From NCBI GenBank assembly GCA_036435485.1, contig CM071598.1:139914148-139978147 (forward strand): a stretch of 64,000 nt of DNA, given 5' to 3'. Origin of the DNA: Saposhnikovia divaricata. Its lineage: Eukaryota > Streptophyta > Magnoliopsida > Apiales > Apiaceae. This document shows, piece after piece, positions 12,297-22,902 of this stretch; position 1 is the first letter of the stretch; the number at the start of each line of letters is the position of its first letter. The translations under genes and the position numbers were made by a program. The notes beneath the pieces were generated by a model, which saw nothing but the letters and a program-made list of their open reading frames with translations, was not told the origin of the DNA and did no database searches.

Positions 12297-12900
12297 ATAG
12301 TAATTTGAATTTAATTTATGTTATTTTACTAAATTAAATTGCTCGTAATGTCTTTAGATAGTGATAAATTAATGTTGCCCGTGATATTACTAGAAAAAAA
12401 AAGAATTTTAATTATGAAATATGGAAAAGATGATACGTTTTAGCTGAAAAAGGTAATCGATAATTATTAATATTATAATATTATTATTTTATTTTATTAA
12501 ATAGAACCACCCGTGATATAATTGGAAAAAGAGACATTTTAGTTACAGAATAGAAAAAAGGTAACATGTTTTGGTTAAAAAAGGTAATTGATTAGTTAAT
12601 AGTAATTATAATATAATTATGTTATTTTATTAAACAAAATTGCTCGTAGTATTTATAAGAAAGGAGAAATTTTAGTTAGATACAATATAAAAGATACTGC
12701 GTTTTACCTGAAAAAGGAAAATTATTAGTGATTGAAAAACTGAAAATGTAACATGTTTAATCAGAAAGAGAAAATTAGTTAGTTAGTATGATGGATTTTA
12801 TCTGTAATTAAGTAAGGGTAAATAAGTAAAATCAACAGGTACCGTACCGACCAATAAAACTTTTAATGTTTCGGCTTTTATATAATAGTACAGTATAATA
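12297..12900 (-). repeat. First copy of a ~600-bp direct repeat in Helitron D
   Basis: Shares long near-identical blocks with 13321-13918, for example GCTCGTAATGTCTTTAGATA and GGAAAAGATGATACGTTTTA. Both copies end in the same Helitron 5' terminus type. The MITE lies exactly between the copies, so the duplication is either a second, truncated Helitron insertion or an internal tandem copy later split by the MITE. Confidence 0.75.
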
Positions 12901-12913
12901 GTATATAATAGTA

Positions 12914-13310
12914 GAGTTAAGTTCTATGGAGACCAACATTTTTAGTGGAGACCGGAGACCATATATCAATCAAAACATTGCAAAAACATATTCATTGAAA
13001 TCATGTTTTATGAAAATCACTACTTCATTTATTTCATTGAAAATCTTGAAAATCATATATGTTTTACATGCAAATTTCATTAAAAATCTTGAAAATCATG
13101 TATGTTCTGCAAACAAAATATTGCATAACGTATTGTTCTTCAAAACATGTTATGCTTGCAAATCATGTATGATTTTTAAGATTTTGAATAAAATAATAAT
13201 GTTCATTGAACATTCTTTGGAAGTATATATGTTTTGCAATATTTTGAGTGCATAATGTATATGGTCTCCACGGTCTCCACTCAAATGTTGGTCTCCATAG
13301 AACTTAACTC
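12914..13310. mobile_element. Mutator-like MITE, 397 bp, with 10-bp TSD
   Basis: The terminal inverted repeats are about 45-50 bp: GAGTTAAGTTCTATGGAGAC at 12914 and its reverse complement ending at 13310. They continue through CAACATTT and GTGGAGACC with few mismatches. The flanks carry a 10-bp direct repeat, TATAATAGTA, at 12904-12913 and 13311-13320. That sequence is also common in the Helitron host, which weakens the duplication as proof. Long TIRs with a 9-11-bp TSD fit the Mutator superfamily. The interior is AT-rich with TTGAAAATCATGTATG-type repeats and no credible gene. Confidence 0.75.
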
Positions 13311-13918
13311 TATAATAGTATACTATAGTAATTTTAATTTAATTTATATTATTTTATTAAATTAAATTGCTCGTAATGTCTTTAGATAGTGAAAAATTAA
13401 TGTTGGCCGTGATATTTCTAAAAAAAAGGAATTTTAATTATGAAATATGGAAAAGATGATACGTTTTAGCTGAAAAAGGTAATCGGTAATTATTAGCATT
13501 ATAATATTTTTATTTTATTTTATTAAATAGAACCACCCGTGATATAATTGGAAAAAAAGATATTTTAGTTACAGAGTATAGAAAAGGTAACATGTTTTGG
13601 CTGAAAAAGGTAATTGATTAGTTAATAGTAATTATAATATAATTATGTTATTTTATTAAAAAAAATTGCTCGTAGTGTTTGTAAGAAAGGAGAAATTTTA
13701 GTTAGATACAATATAAAAGATATTGTGCTTTACCTGAAAAGGAAAATTATTAGTTAGTGAAAATTTAAAAGGTAATATGTTTAATCTGAAAAAGAAAATT
13801 AATTAGTTAAAAGGATGGATTTTATCTGTAATTAAGTAAGGATAAATAAGTAAAATCAACAGGTACCGTACCGACCAACCAAACTTTTAATGTTTCGGCT
13901 TTAATATAATAGTATAGA

Positions 13919-15056
13919 TATGGAGTCAAAACCCAAAGTAGAATGGTACCATTTAGAAGTCAATATATTATTTATCTTTAATAATTAAAACTTAATTTGG
14001 ACGATTTTATAGTCCACGTGAAATTAACAAAATAATCTTTAATTTAATAATGGTTTAACAATTATTTTCCAATTAAAACTATCAAGAACCAAAAGAGAGA
14101 AGAAATTGACAATTTTTTACGTTCAAAATTCTATTCGATTTAGGAAATCTACTCATATTTCAATTCGATTATCAAAATATCCTTCTTATTGTTTGAAGAT
14201 AGTTGTACTAACAACTACATACAATTTTAATAATAAGTGTAAGAGGAATTTTGAACAAAATTTTGGTAGTCGGTAGTCTAGTCCTCAATACCTCAATACT
14301 AAATAAGAACCGTTCGATATTGAAATAAATAGATAAAAATTATTGGATCTATCATAAAACATATTTTATATTTTAACATGTAAACTAAAAAGTTTATTTA
14401 TATTGAAATACGAAAAAGTGAATGTCAATGATTTAAATCATATATAATTAGGTTTTCTATATTGAATAGGATTATCAATGTAGCTCTTCTATGCTGAATA
14501 AGTTTAATGTAAAAATTCGTAAATATATTTTATATTGATATTCTGAGTGTTTCCATTTGGATAATAACTGTTAAATTATTACTAAATTAAAGATAATTTT
14601 ATGAGGCGTAGGCTGTAAAATCATCTAAAGCTGATTTCAGATCTCGAGATAGAACCCAAATAGTAAATATGAACTTTTTTAATATTAATAAAAAAGTAAA
14701 TAAAATTCAATTCTAATACAACATTTTTTAATTATATCCTTTTCGGATTATAATTTTCTTTTTAAAATCAATTATAATACAACATTTTTTAAATCATATC
14801 CTTTTTATATTATAATTTTTTTTAATATGATATAATCTTGATTGTTTATTTTAAAATTATTAAATTCGACGGTTGAGATTATTTTGGCGATGCAGTGACC
14901 AAAATTAAGAGACTAAAATTATGGATAAGATCCCTGCTTATTATATACTAACTTATAACCTGTGCAATGCACGACTCCTTTTTTAATATCTATAAATTTT
15001 AATATTCTTAATATTTACATGTTATTAATTTACATATCAAATTGTTGTTAAAAATT

Positions 15057-15094
<38 letters not shown>

Positions 15095-16770
15095 CACTTT
15101 TAATTTCATATTTGTATTCTATCTTGAATTTTTAAAAATTTGATTTGAAATTACAACCCACGTAAAATTAACAAAATAATCTTTAATTTAGTGATCGTTC
15201 AATAATTATTTACCAATTAGAACTACGCTGAAATAAAATAGAGAAGAACTTGTCAATTTTTTACGTTGAAAATTTTATTCAACTTATGAAATCCACTTAT
15301 ATTTCGTTTTGATTTTCGAAACACCATCTTTAAAATTATTTGAAGATAGTTCCACTAACAACCAAATACAGTTTTAATAATAAGCGTAAGAGGTTTTTTG
15401 TTCAAAATTTTAGTAATCAGTAGTTCGTCTCAATGCGATAAAATAAATAAGAGCTGTTAGATCTTAAAATAAATAGATGAAATCCGTTGGATCGAGCATA
15501 AAAAATATTTTTATTTTAATATGTAAACTAAAAAGTATTTGTATATTGAAATATGAAAAAGTGCATGTCAACGATTTGAATGAAATTTCTAAACTGAATA
15601 TGATTTTTGATATTCTACATTGAATAGAATTAATTCAAAAATTCTTTCTTGTATTTTCTTTTGAGATTTTGAATATTTTCGTTTGGATAATAATTATTAA
15701 AGCACCACTAAATTAAAGATAATTTTATAAAATTCGTTGGGATTATAAAATCATCCAAATATGATTTATATATCTCAAGATAGAGCACAAATAATAAATA
15801 TGAATTTTTTAATATTAATAAATAAATAAATAAATTTAATTTTAAAGTACTATATTATTCCATAAAGTCATAGGACGAACTCAGCTGGTTAATATCGATA
15901 AAACGATCGTTTTTACTACAATTAAAAATAAGTAAATAAAATGGATGAGATCACACAGTACCACATATCGAACCATTTTAATACTTAAAGACGAAAATGT
16001 ATCAAAATGGAATGAAATGTACATTACTTTATTCCTCCTTTATTGTAAAAACAAATAAAATATATAAACAATAATACTAATAATTCCTTAAAATCTAGGT
16101 TGTTACAACCATGGTTAGAATTTATATTTTAATATTGTGAAATATTTAATAACACTTAAAATGAATTCTATTAAAATTTATAATAATATTGATATATTTA
16201 TATATATACCATCACCTTATATATAATAATTTTTTAATTCTTAGCTGACGCGCATATAACTCAAAAAGTTTGTATATCGATTATGATTATAATTTGCAAA
16301 CTACCAATTTATATAATTAAATTTTTATTTATTAAATAAATTTGTTAAATAAAAAATTAATAATTAATTTTTCTCATCAACATTTTCAGCAACATATGAG
16401 TATGTATTATATGACATGAAATTTTCATATTATATTCGCACATTAATTTATAAAAATATTTACAATGACGCATTATTTGATATTTTAATCTTTATTAATT
16501 TAGTTTTGCCAATCTATATAAAACATTATAAATATTTGTATAAAAATATTGAATTTTATCATGAAAAAATCAAAATTGATTGTAAAAAATATTTGTAAAT
16601 TTATTATTTTTCATCACATTAGTTATAATATTATCTATAATATACATAGCGAGAAAATTACCAAAATAATCCTTTTTGAGACTTAGTGGCCCAAAATACT
16701 GAAAAGCGGAATTGAGATCTTTTTTACCGATGGGATACGTTGTTCCGTATATCGTGTCCTATGCTTGATA
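13919..16770. other. AT-rich non-coding region with a diverged duplication
   Basis: No gene is recognisable. About 13980-14900 and about 15155-15850 are diverged direct repeats, both including ATTAACAAAATAATCTTTAA, CAATTTTTTACGTT and AATATGAATTTTTT-like blocks. At 14949-14980, CTAACTTATAACCTGTGCAA resembles the minus-strand 3' hairpin end of the Helitrons to the left, so part of this may be an older Helitron. An AT dinucleotide run lies at 15059-15092. Beyond 15900 I see only low-complexity AT-rich sequence up to the CACTA terminus. Confidence 0.6.
15059..15092. repeat. (AT)n microsatellite
   Basis: About 17 uninterrupted AT dinucleotides. It lies between the two diverged copies of the duplication in this region. 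Confidence 0.9.
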
Positions 16771-16783
16771 CACTACAAGAAAA
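16771..16783 (+). repeat. CACTA terminal inverted repeat, left
   Basis: CACTACAAGAAAA is the canonical CACTA-superfamily terminus, preceded by ATA. The partner terminus was not found before 51470 and should lie to the right of the gypsy element. Confidence 0.9.
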
Positions 16784-16789
16784 ACGGCT

Positions 16790-17355
16790 AAGTTTGACTG
16801 TTTTTTTTTGGTCGAATACGGCTAAATTCGACTGATTTCGGTCGAATTTAACTAAATTCGACCGAATCATAGACGGTCATAATTACGCTGGTCAAATTTA
16901 GTAATTCGGTCGAAATTAAATAAATTCGACCGAATAAATACGACCACATAAATACGACCGATTTATTTCGACCTGATTTGGTCGAATTTAGTAAGGCCAA
17001 AGTTTTCACCCGAAAATTTCAAAATATCTGAACAGTCCGCCCAAATTACTTAATTCGACGTTTTGTGGTCGCATTTGTAAATTCGACCGTTTTGAGTTGC
17101 CTTTGAGAATTCGATCGTAGTCGGTCGTAATTCAAATTCGACCGTTCTCTGTAAAAAATTAAATTCGATTTTATTTAGTCAAAAGTAAGTTTTCGACTGC
17201 ACTTGGTCAAATTTAAATACGACTGTTTTCTGTCACAGATATTCGACCAAAACCACTTAAATTTAACCAGAAAAGGTCGAATTTATTGCACCAAAATAGA
17301 CAGTATACCAAGAACTACCAGTTAGTTCGACTTGTTATGGTCGAATTTGTCATTC
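16790..17355. repeat. Left subterminal repeat array of CACTA element
   Basis: More than twenty copies, in both orientations, of a word close to TAAATTCGACC / GGTCGAATTTA, spaced about 10-30 bases apart. In CACTA elements such subterminal words are the binding sites of the TNPA-type protein that brings the ends together. The same word fills the right array, so both belong to one element. Confidence 0.88.
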
Positions 17356-17681
17356 AAAAACCTTTTTTTAACTGCCTATTTCCATTTCCACTACTAATGG
17401 TACCAAAATAAATTCATCATATATTTAGTTTTACCACCTGTAAACCTATATATCCCAATCAAGCATCCACAAAATGCTAAAATGCAAGTAAAAACATGCA
17501 CACAAAAGTAAGTTCTATAGTCATACTTAAATTAAAAAAGATGCCAATTAAGTTACACCCAAAAAGCCTTGGGATTTCTACAAAATACTTAAACTGAACA
17601 TAGATGGTTTTACAAAAGGAGGAAACTGAAATTTCCAAGTCAGTTCAGTTCGAAGCCAGTTCAGATCTTACAAGTACTAAA

Positions 17682-17765
17682 ATAGGGGATAGTTGTGTGC
17701 CTCCAGATCTTCATCATCTTCATTGCTCACAGCCTTGTCTACCACCACAGCATTGTATACTTATA
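17682..17765 (-). CDS. Probable last exon of tnpA-like gene
   Basis: The minus strand gives a short acidic reading, AVVVDKAVSNEDDEDLEAHN, ending at a TAG at about 17682. It is preceded by a possible acceptor (CTTTATAAG). Acidic, D/E-rich C-termini are usual for the second protein of CACTA elements. It lies just inside the left subterminal array, where the 3' end of that gene is expected. The splice sites are only inferred. Confidence 0.35.
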
Positions 17766-18067
17766 AAGTAGAAGCACACAAGCAAGGTATTCGACTGAAA
17801 GAATAAAAAAACACAAGCACTTAACAGTATGTGAAACTGATAATTATGAGCGTTCTTCGACCTTTTCTGGTCAATCAATTACACCAAGCAGTACAAACAA
17901 GTTTCTAAAGAATCCCGTAAATATGACTGAGATTGGATACAAAACTAAGACAATAGATCAGATGCAGATCTGATCATTTAAATTATCGAATATAAATATG
18001 TAGATTTAGATCAAATACAAATTGATGTTATAAAATAATTGAGTGTATTTAATGCAACTTAAATTAC

Positions 18068-18194
18068 CTTAAAAACTTTAATGCAACTGTCATAAAAAGC
18101 TTCACGCTTAGCTCCCTTTGTATTGAGTGTATTTTCATCCCATTTTAGACGAACAATGTGGCGCAGAGTTTTCTTGTGTTTAGGATCCGACAAA
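18068..18194 (-). CDS. Exon of tnpA-like CACTA protein
   Basis: An open 127-nt minus-strand block with a good acceptor (GATGTAG) at its 5' end and a donor (AAG|GTAATT) at its 3' end. It encodes a basic, tryptophan-containing segment, including LRHIVRLKWDENTLNTKGAK then REAFYDSCIKVFK. Segments of this kind (RLKWD...KREAFYDSC) are, from memory, found in the plant En/Spm second-ORF proteins. No intact gene can be built, because Sire-2 lies between this exon and the upstream exons around 33.7-34 kb. The likely role is DNA binding at the subterminal words. Confidence 0.5.
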
Positions 18195-18729
18195 CTACAT
18201 CAACATATTGAAAGATAAAAGATTAGACAAAGGTTCGCAATCATTAATTAAACCACAGGCATACGATAAAAAGATTAGACAGGGTCATGAAAACAGCATA
18301 CGATAAAAAACATGAAGTTCTTAAATCGACATAGCCTATACAAAGTGATCGAGTGTCAAATCTTATAGAGAAGAATGACTATTTGACAGAACCAGTGGGA
18401 GTACTCATCTTTCTCTAAATCTTTTTCTGGTTCCATATGTAAAGTAATTGTAGTATTACGTTTTTTGTTTTATTATGGAAGGGCTTTAATTTAAATTGAA
18501 GGCACCTAATTAATTAAGAAATCATTATTGTTAAGCTTACTAAGTTCACCCATCATCAACAATGTAACAATATCTGACGATGCAGGACGATGATTTGGAA
18601 TATGTTTCACATGAATTTCATCGACCAATCTTTCTGCTCGAGCCAGACGATGGACATGAAAACTATTTAACAATGTTATATGATAATTCGAGTTTTTTTA
18701 AGAAATTTAAATATACATTATTCAATAAA

Positions 18730-18810
18730 TTCGAGATGGCAGAGTTGGTCCAAGGCGCCTGATTTAAGACCAGGTCTGCAAGGCGTGGGTTTCAAATCCA
18801 GCTCTCCCCA
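18730..18810 (+). tRNA. tRNA-Leu(UAA)-like sequence, probably degraded
   Basis: The block TGGCAGAGTTGG is a good A box. The anticodon arm CCTGA-TTTAAGA-CCAGG has UAA at the anticodon. A variable-arm region follows, then GGGTTTCAAATCC, a B box with one extra T. The 3' end CTCTCCCCA pairs with only the last four bases of the 5' acceptor strand (TTCGAGA), and the lowest anticodon pair is A-C. A tRNA-Leu remnant, or the head of a tRNA-derived SINE, is therefore more likely than a working gene. It lies within CACTA sequence. Confidence 0.45.
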
Positions 18811-19041
18811 ATTTTTATTATTTTATTTATCCAGGAAAATATTACAGAAAGATGATCAAGTTCATTATGCAAGTTGTATAGCAATGGACTTTTATATCCT
18901 ATTGGTCAACAAAAACCACAATCGGCCTACATCTCTAAACTGTATGAAAGCAAGACCATGAAAGATGAAGCTATGGATTATTACACACATGTAACCACAC
19001 TGTTTTCATATGGATTTTATATCAAGGTGCCCACCCATCTC
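18811..19041. other. CACTA-internal sequence between tRNA-like block and Sire-2
   Basis: No recognisable gene. The last five bases, ATCTC (19037-19041), are the left copy of the Sire-2 target-site duplication. Confidence 0.5.
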
Positions 19042-20328
19042 TGTTAGTCACAGAGGCATGCCTGAATACATCTAATAACAAGCCTAAGTATGTGTAATGC
19101 TACGCATTACCTACATGACCTCTTAACTGAGGGAACCTCTAGTTGTAGAGTTTCTAATTGTTCTGTACTTGTAATAGGCATCAAATTCTAGTTGTGTTAC
19201 TGTACTTATAAAGTCAAGAATAATGCTTGAAAGAAGTTCCAAGGTTCATGCCTCAAGCAAGGAGATAAAGACTGCCAAATAATCACAGTTGGGATTTGAA
19301 GAAATGAAGAATTTGCCTAAGTACTAATTCGAGAAGTACATTTGTCTATTCGAGAAGTCTAGCATTCGAGAAGTCAGAGATTCGATATCTCAGAAGACAC
19401 TATTCGATATCTCTGAATACACTGTTCGATATCTCATTCGATATCTCAGAGATTCAATATGTCTATTACTCTATTCGAGAACTCATGGAGTCAACAAGTC
19501 AAAGCATCATTCGAGTTCTCTAAGAGTCAACAAGTCAATGATCTATTCGATATCTCAAGGACTAAAGAAGCTATTCGACATCTCAGGGATTCGATATGTC
19601 AAAATGCTCTATTCGATATCTCAAGGAGTCCCAGAGAAAAGAGCTATTCGAGAAGTAATTCGATATGTCAATATAACACTATTCGAGAACTCAGAGTTAT
19701 CGATTAAGTCAATTCGAGTTCTCGAATTAATCACTTAACCACTTCTCGAATACATTCTTGGAGACAAAATACTGAAGAATTGTACAAGTCAGAAATCTGC
19801 AACAAGCCAAGATGCTTTATTTGACTATGTACTATAAAGCAGATTGGAAAGCCTACAAAGAAGCTTGGAGAGATAAGACAAAGGGACAAGGAGCTAAAGA
19901 AGTGGATCTGAACAGGCTTTGCAAAGTCAAATCTGTAGCCGTTTGGACTCTTACTCTAATGAGATAGACATACTGAAAAGTAGTTTGTTTTATCTACCTT
20001 ATTTGTAGTAAGTAGGTGTATCCATGTCTATAAGGATACAGCCTCACTTCCTTAGCAGATAAGTTTTTCAAGATACATCACAAGAAATATCTCTCTAAGA
20101 AAAACGAAGCTGAGAATACTACCATTTGTATTCACAGATTGTAGCAAAATCTTTATCTAATAAAATATTAGATTAAAGTGATATTGTGTTGTGTTTGTCT
20201 TTGTTATCTGTACTTACATATCTCACACACTAAACACATATCTTGTTGCAAAGATCCAAGAACAAAGAAAAGTTTAAGAATCCATTCACCCCCCCTCTAT
20301 ATTCTTTTACTGTTTTCAATACTCAACA
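19042..20328 (+). repeat. 5' LTR of Sire-2
   Basis: 1287 bp from TGTTAGTCACAG to TACTCAACA. The first third is plain sequence. The middle (19328-19750) is packed with TTCGAGAA and TTCGATATC words. The last third has CTTCCTTAGCAGATAAG and a poly-pyrimidine CACCCCCCCTCT near the end. The right LTR matches over its whole length. Confidence 0.95.
19322..19755. promoter_or_regulatory. TTCGAGAA / TTCGATATC motif array in Sire-2 5' LTR
   Basis: TTCGAGAA occurs at 19328, 19349, 19365, 19474, 19647 and 19682, and TTCTCGAA at 19719 and 19743. Interleaved with these are about ten ATTCGATATCTC or ATTCGATATGTC variants. TTCnnGAA is the core of the plant heat-shock element, so an enhancer role is possible, as known for the ONSEN copia family. 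The right LTR carries the same array (32180-32595), with one repeat lost. Confidence 0.75.
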
Positions 20329-20330
20329 AG

Positions 20331-20340
20331 TGGTATCAGA
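20331..20340 (+). other. Primer binding site of Sire-2
   Basis: TGGTATCAGA, two bases after the LTR end, matches the complement of the initiator tRNA-Met 3' end for its first ten bases. It then diverges (CCAGG instead of GCC). Confidence 0.85.
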
Positions 20341-20371
20341 CCAGGCTGTTTAATCTAAACAGAAAACGATC

Positions 20372-22873
20372 ATGAGTTCGAATACACCAAAGACTACAGG
20401 TACGGTGAAGGTCCCTAAGTTCGATAAAGAGAATTACAACCTCTGGAAAATAAAAATGTTGTTGGTCATCAAAGTTGCCAATTCTCTCTACCCTGACATC
20501 CTCAAGAATGGTCCATTTGTACCACAACAAGAAATTGCTGAATCTACAGTGGGCACAATAGTCATTCTTAGATCATATGTTGCAAAAGAGCCATCCAAAT
20601 GGACGGACTCAGAGAAGGAAAAGGTTGCCCTAGACAGTCATCTCATGTTGCTGATCATAGACTCCATGGATATGTCGATGTTTGCTAATATAGCATCATG
20701 CACATCAGCCAAGGACATGTGGAACCACATCGAGGTGTTATGTGAAGGGACAGAGGAGGTAAGAGAAAATAGGAAACAGATACTGGTCACACAGTATGAA
20801 GCTTTCATGGCACAGTCCAAAGAAAGTATTACTGATATGTTTGAGAGATTTCACAAGCTGGTGACTGAGCTTCAAATGAATGGGAAGGTTTACAGCACTA
20901 AGGAATTAAACATGAAGTTTCTACTATCTGCACCAAACCATCTAGAGCAAAGGGTCATATCTCTAAGAGAAAGAGATTTGAACAAAGTCATATATGATGT
21001 GCTCTATGGGGTTTTAAAAACTCATGAGCTTGAGTTGCTTCAGAAGAGGGCTATCCAAGCCAACCAAGGTAGAATGATAAACACATCCTGTGCCTTGATT
21101 GTCAATAAATCCGTTCAAGACCTGGAGGCATCTACAAGTCAACTGAGAATAGAAGAGATAGTAGATGATGAAGAGACTGAAGAAGAAGTGACTGAACCTG
21201 TTGATGAAAAGGAAGAAGATGAGTTCTATACTCTTGAAGAGTTGGATACCAAGGAAAACACTTCATATGCTTTTATGGCTAGAAAATTCCCAAACATCAG
21301 ATTTAAGAGGAATCAGCCCTTCAAGTCTAGATCTCAAAATCATTCATTCAACAAGAGCAAGGCACCTGTGAAAGCAAACAAAAACAAATTCAAAACCAGC
21401 TATGTGGATAGGTCATCTGTGAGATGTTATAGATGCAATGACCTAGGGCATTTTGCCAGTGAATGCAAGAAGCCTAAGAAGAAGGATAAGGAGTTTCTTG
21501 AGCTTGAAGCTAAGTATGAGGCTCTGCTAAAGAAGCATGCACCAGGTAAGGCCTACATAGCTGAAGGGAAGTGTTGGGATGATTCTGATAGTGATGGAGA
21601 AGAACAAGAATTCTGCAACTATGCCTTGATGGCCAACTCCAAGGAAGAACCATCTGAATCAGACTCTCAGGTACCATCCCTCACTACTATAGACATGTCT
21701 GTTTCTGAATACAAATCTATGGTTGAACAACTATCTGTTGAGATGTTTAATATTCATACTAGTATGACTGCTGCTAATGAAGAGATTGCTAAACTGTCTA
21801 CTAGGAATGAACTGTTAAACAAAAGAAATGAGGAACTAGAACTAACTGCTATGCAAATAGAAAACCTTAAACAAGAAATCGAATATCTAAAGAATAAGGT
21901 TCTATGTGCTAGTCAAGTTGAGAAAGCTCTTAGGGATGAACTAGCTGAAAATGAATTTAAATTGAAAACATTCAAGAATTCCTCTAGTCTATTGCAGTCC
22001 TACCATGAGAAAAATCTAGCTAGACCTAAGGCTGCTATTGGACTTGATTATGACACTCTCAAGCAGAGGAAAGGCTATGCAGTCATTGAAGATGACATTG
22101 TTGTTCAAGAGGAAGTGCCTCAGGTTTTGAAAAAGGCTGAGACCCCAATATTTAAAACACCAACACTTGAGATTGATGAGGATGCCTTACTCATTAAGCA
22201 ACTGTTGGATGATGAAGATAAGGCACAATCAAATGAACAACAAGCATCCTCTAAGAGTGAGAATGTCAAAACCAAAGCCAAGGAGTCAGTAGAAGGTAAA
22301 CCTAGACTTGAGAAATTTGTGAAGTTTGTTTCAGCTGGGAATAATGAGTTTGAGAAGAGAGTGGTTAAAAAGAAACAAAACAGGAATGGCAAATTAGGGA
22401 TTAACAAGGACAACAATTATGCTTATGTGCCAAATGCCCCTAGGAAAGTTTGTCAAAATTGTTTTAGCACTAATCATTTAACTCATGCATGCAAGAAACC
22501 ATCTGGTAGTGTTGCTAAACCATTCTATGATTGCTCTGTGCCTTTAAGACATAGACACTCTCCTTTCTGTGATAAATTTGATTGTATGCCATGTAACATG
22601 AATGTAATGACTAGTTGCTTTAATTTGAGAAGACAATTCATGGAAGGTTGTATCAGTCACAATGTTCACACACACTACACAAGAACAAAGTCTTCAAGTC
22701 CTCCTAAAGTTAGGAAGGTGCCTCTGTCACCTAAGTCTAAGAACCCTGATTCTAAGACTTCTAACAGTGACAAGAAGACTAACATCAAGAAAATTGATAA
22801 GCATGCTGTTTATGATAAGACTGTTGCTAAGCCACATGGACCCAAACTTGTTTGGGTACCAAAGGAGAAGTAA
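20372..22873 (+). CDS. gag: Sire-2 Gag (833 aa)
   Basis: Starts at the first ATG after the primer site. The N-terminal half is the copia Gag domain family (UBN2/DUF4219 type), opening with KFDKENYNLWKIKMLLVI and containing the W-x-H/N-I-E and YEAFMAQSKESITDMFERFH region. A CCHC zinc knuckle, CYRCNDLGHFASECKK, lies at about residues 350-365, and a second, CQNCFSTNHLTHACKK, at about 690-705. Between them are an acidic region and a predicted coiled coil (about residues 465-540). Gag would form the cytoplasmic particle that packages element RNA. The long Gag with extra knuckles fits Sireviruses. The frame is fully open and ends TAA (22871-22873), just before a pyrimidine-rich stretch and the protease, which is in another frame. 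Confidence 0.93.
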   Translation: MSSNTPKTTGTVKVPKFDKENYNLWKIKMLLVIKVANSLYPDILKNGPFVPQQEIAESTVGTIVILRSYVAKEPSKWTDSEKEKVALDSHLMLLIIDSMDMSMFANIASCTSAKDMWNHIEVLCEGTEEVRENRKQILVTQYEAFMAQSKESITDMFERFHKLVTELQMNGKVYSTKELNMKFLLSAPNHLEQRVISLRERDLNKVIYDVLYGVLKTHELELLQKRAIQANQGRMINTSCALIVNKSVQDLEASTSQLRIEEIVDDEETEEEVTEPVDEKEEDEFYTLEELDTKENTSYAFMARKFPNIRFKRNQPFKSRSQNHSFNKSKAPVKANKNKFKTSYVDRSSVRCYRCNDLGHFASECKKPKKKDKEFLELEAKYEALLKKHAPGKAYIAEGKCWDDSDSDGEEQEFCNYALMANSKEEPSESDSQVPSLTTIDMSVSEYKSMVEQLSVEMFNIHTSMTAANEEIAKLSTRNELLNKRNEELELTAMQIENLKQEIEYLKNKVLCASQVEKALRDELAENEFKLKTFKNSSSLLQSYHEKNLARPKAAIGLDYDTLKQRKGYAVIEDDIVVQEEVPQVLKKAETPIFKTPTLEIDEDALLIKQLLDDEDKAQSNEQQASSKSENVKTKAKESVEGKPRLEKFVKFVSAGNNEFEKRVVKKKQNRNGKLGINKDNNYAYVPNAPRKVCQNCFSTNHLTHACKKPSGSVAKPFYDCSVPLRHRHSPFCDKFDCMPCNMNVMTSCFNLRRQFMEGCISHNVHTHYTRTKSSSPPKVRKVPLSPKSKNPDSKTSNSDKKTNIKKIDKHAVYDKTVAKPHGPKLVWVPKEK

Positions 22874-22902
22874 TACCTTTGTGTTTTCAGGGCAAAGAAA
22901 GT

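Larger units (their letters stand above)
11619..13918 (-). mobile_element. Helitron D, minus strand, carrying a nested MITE
   Basis: The 3' end is on the left. The TAGC at 11619 is a slightly altered CTAG terminus, next to the hairpin GTGCGATGCAC (11632-11642), with the same sequence as the Helitron A 3' hairpin. The 5' end is on the right, where the minus strand reads TCTATACTATTATATTAAAG from 13918, with T beside it. Blocks 12297-12900 and 13321-13918 are direct repeats that flank the MITE. No helicase gene is visible. It lies head to tail with Helitron C. Confidence 0.6.

Noticed and set aside
12926..13255. 109-codon reading inside the MITE
   Set aside because: Made of AT-rich internal repeats (LKSCFMK, KIL, KIM words), with no domain. 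It is bounded by the MITE inverted repeats.
16416..16598. 60-codon reading in AT-rich DNA left of the CACTA element
   Set aside because: Composed of Ile/Tyr/Asn/Lys from AT-rich codons, with no domain or gene context.
18680..18961. 93-codon reading overlapping the tRNA-like block
   Set aside because: No domain. It crosses the tRNA-like sequence and has no splice or promoter support.
19459..19738. Overlapping readings in the Sire-2 LTR (SQQVKASFEFSKSQQV and others)
   Set aside because: Products of the TTCGAGAA/TTCGATATC repeat array read in two frames. The array, not a protein, explains them.
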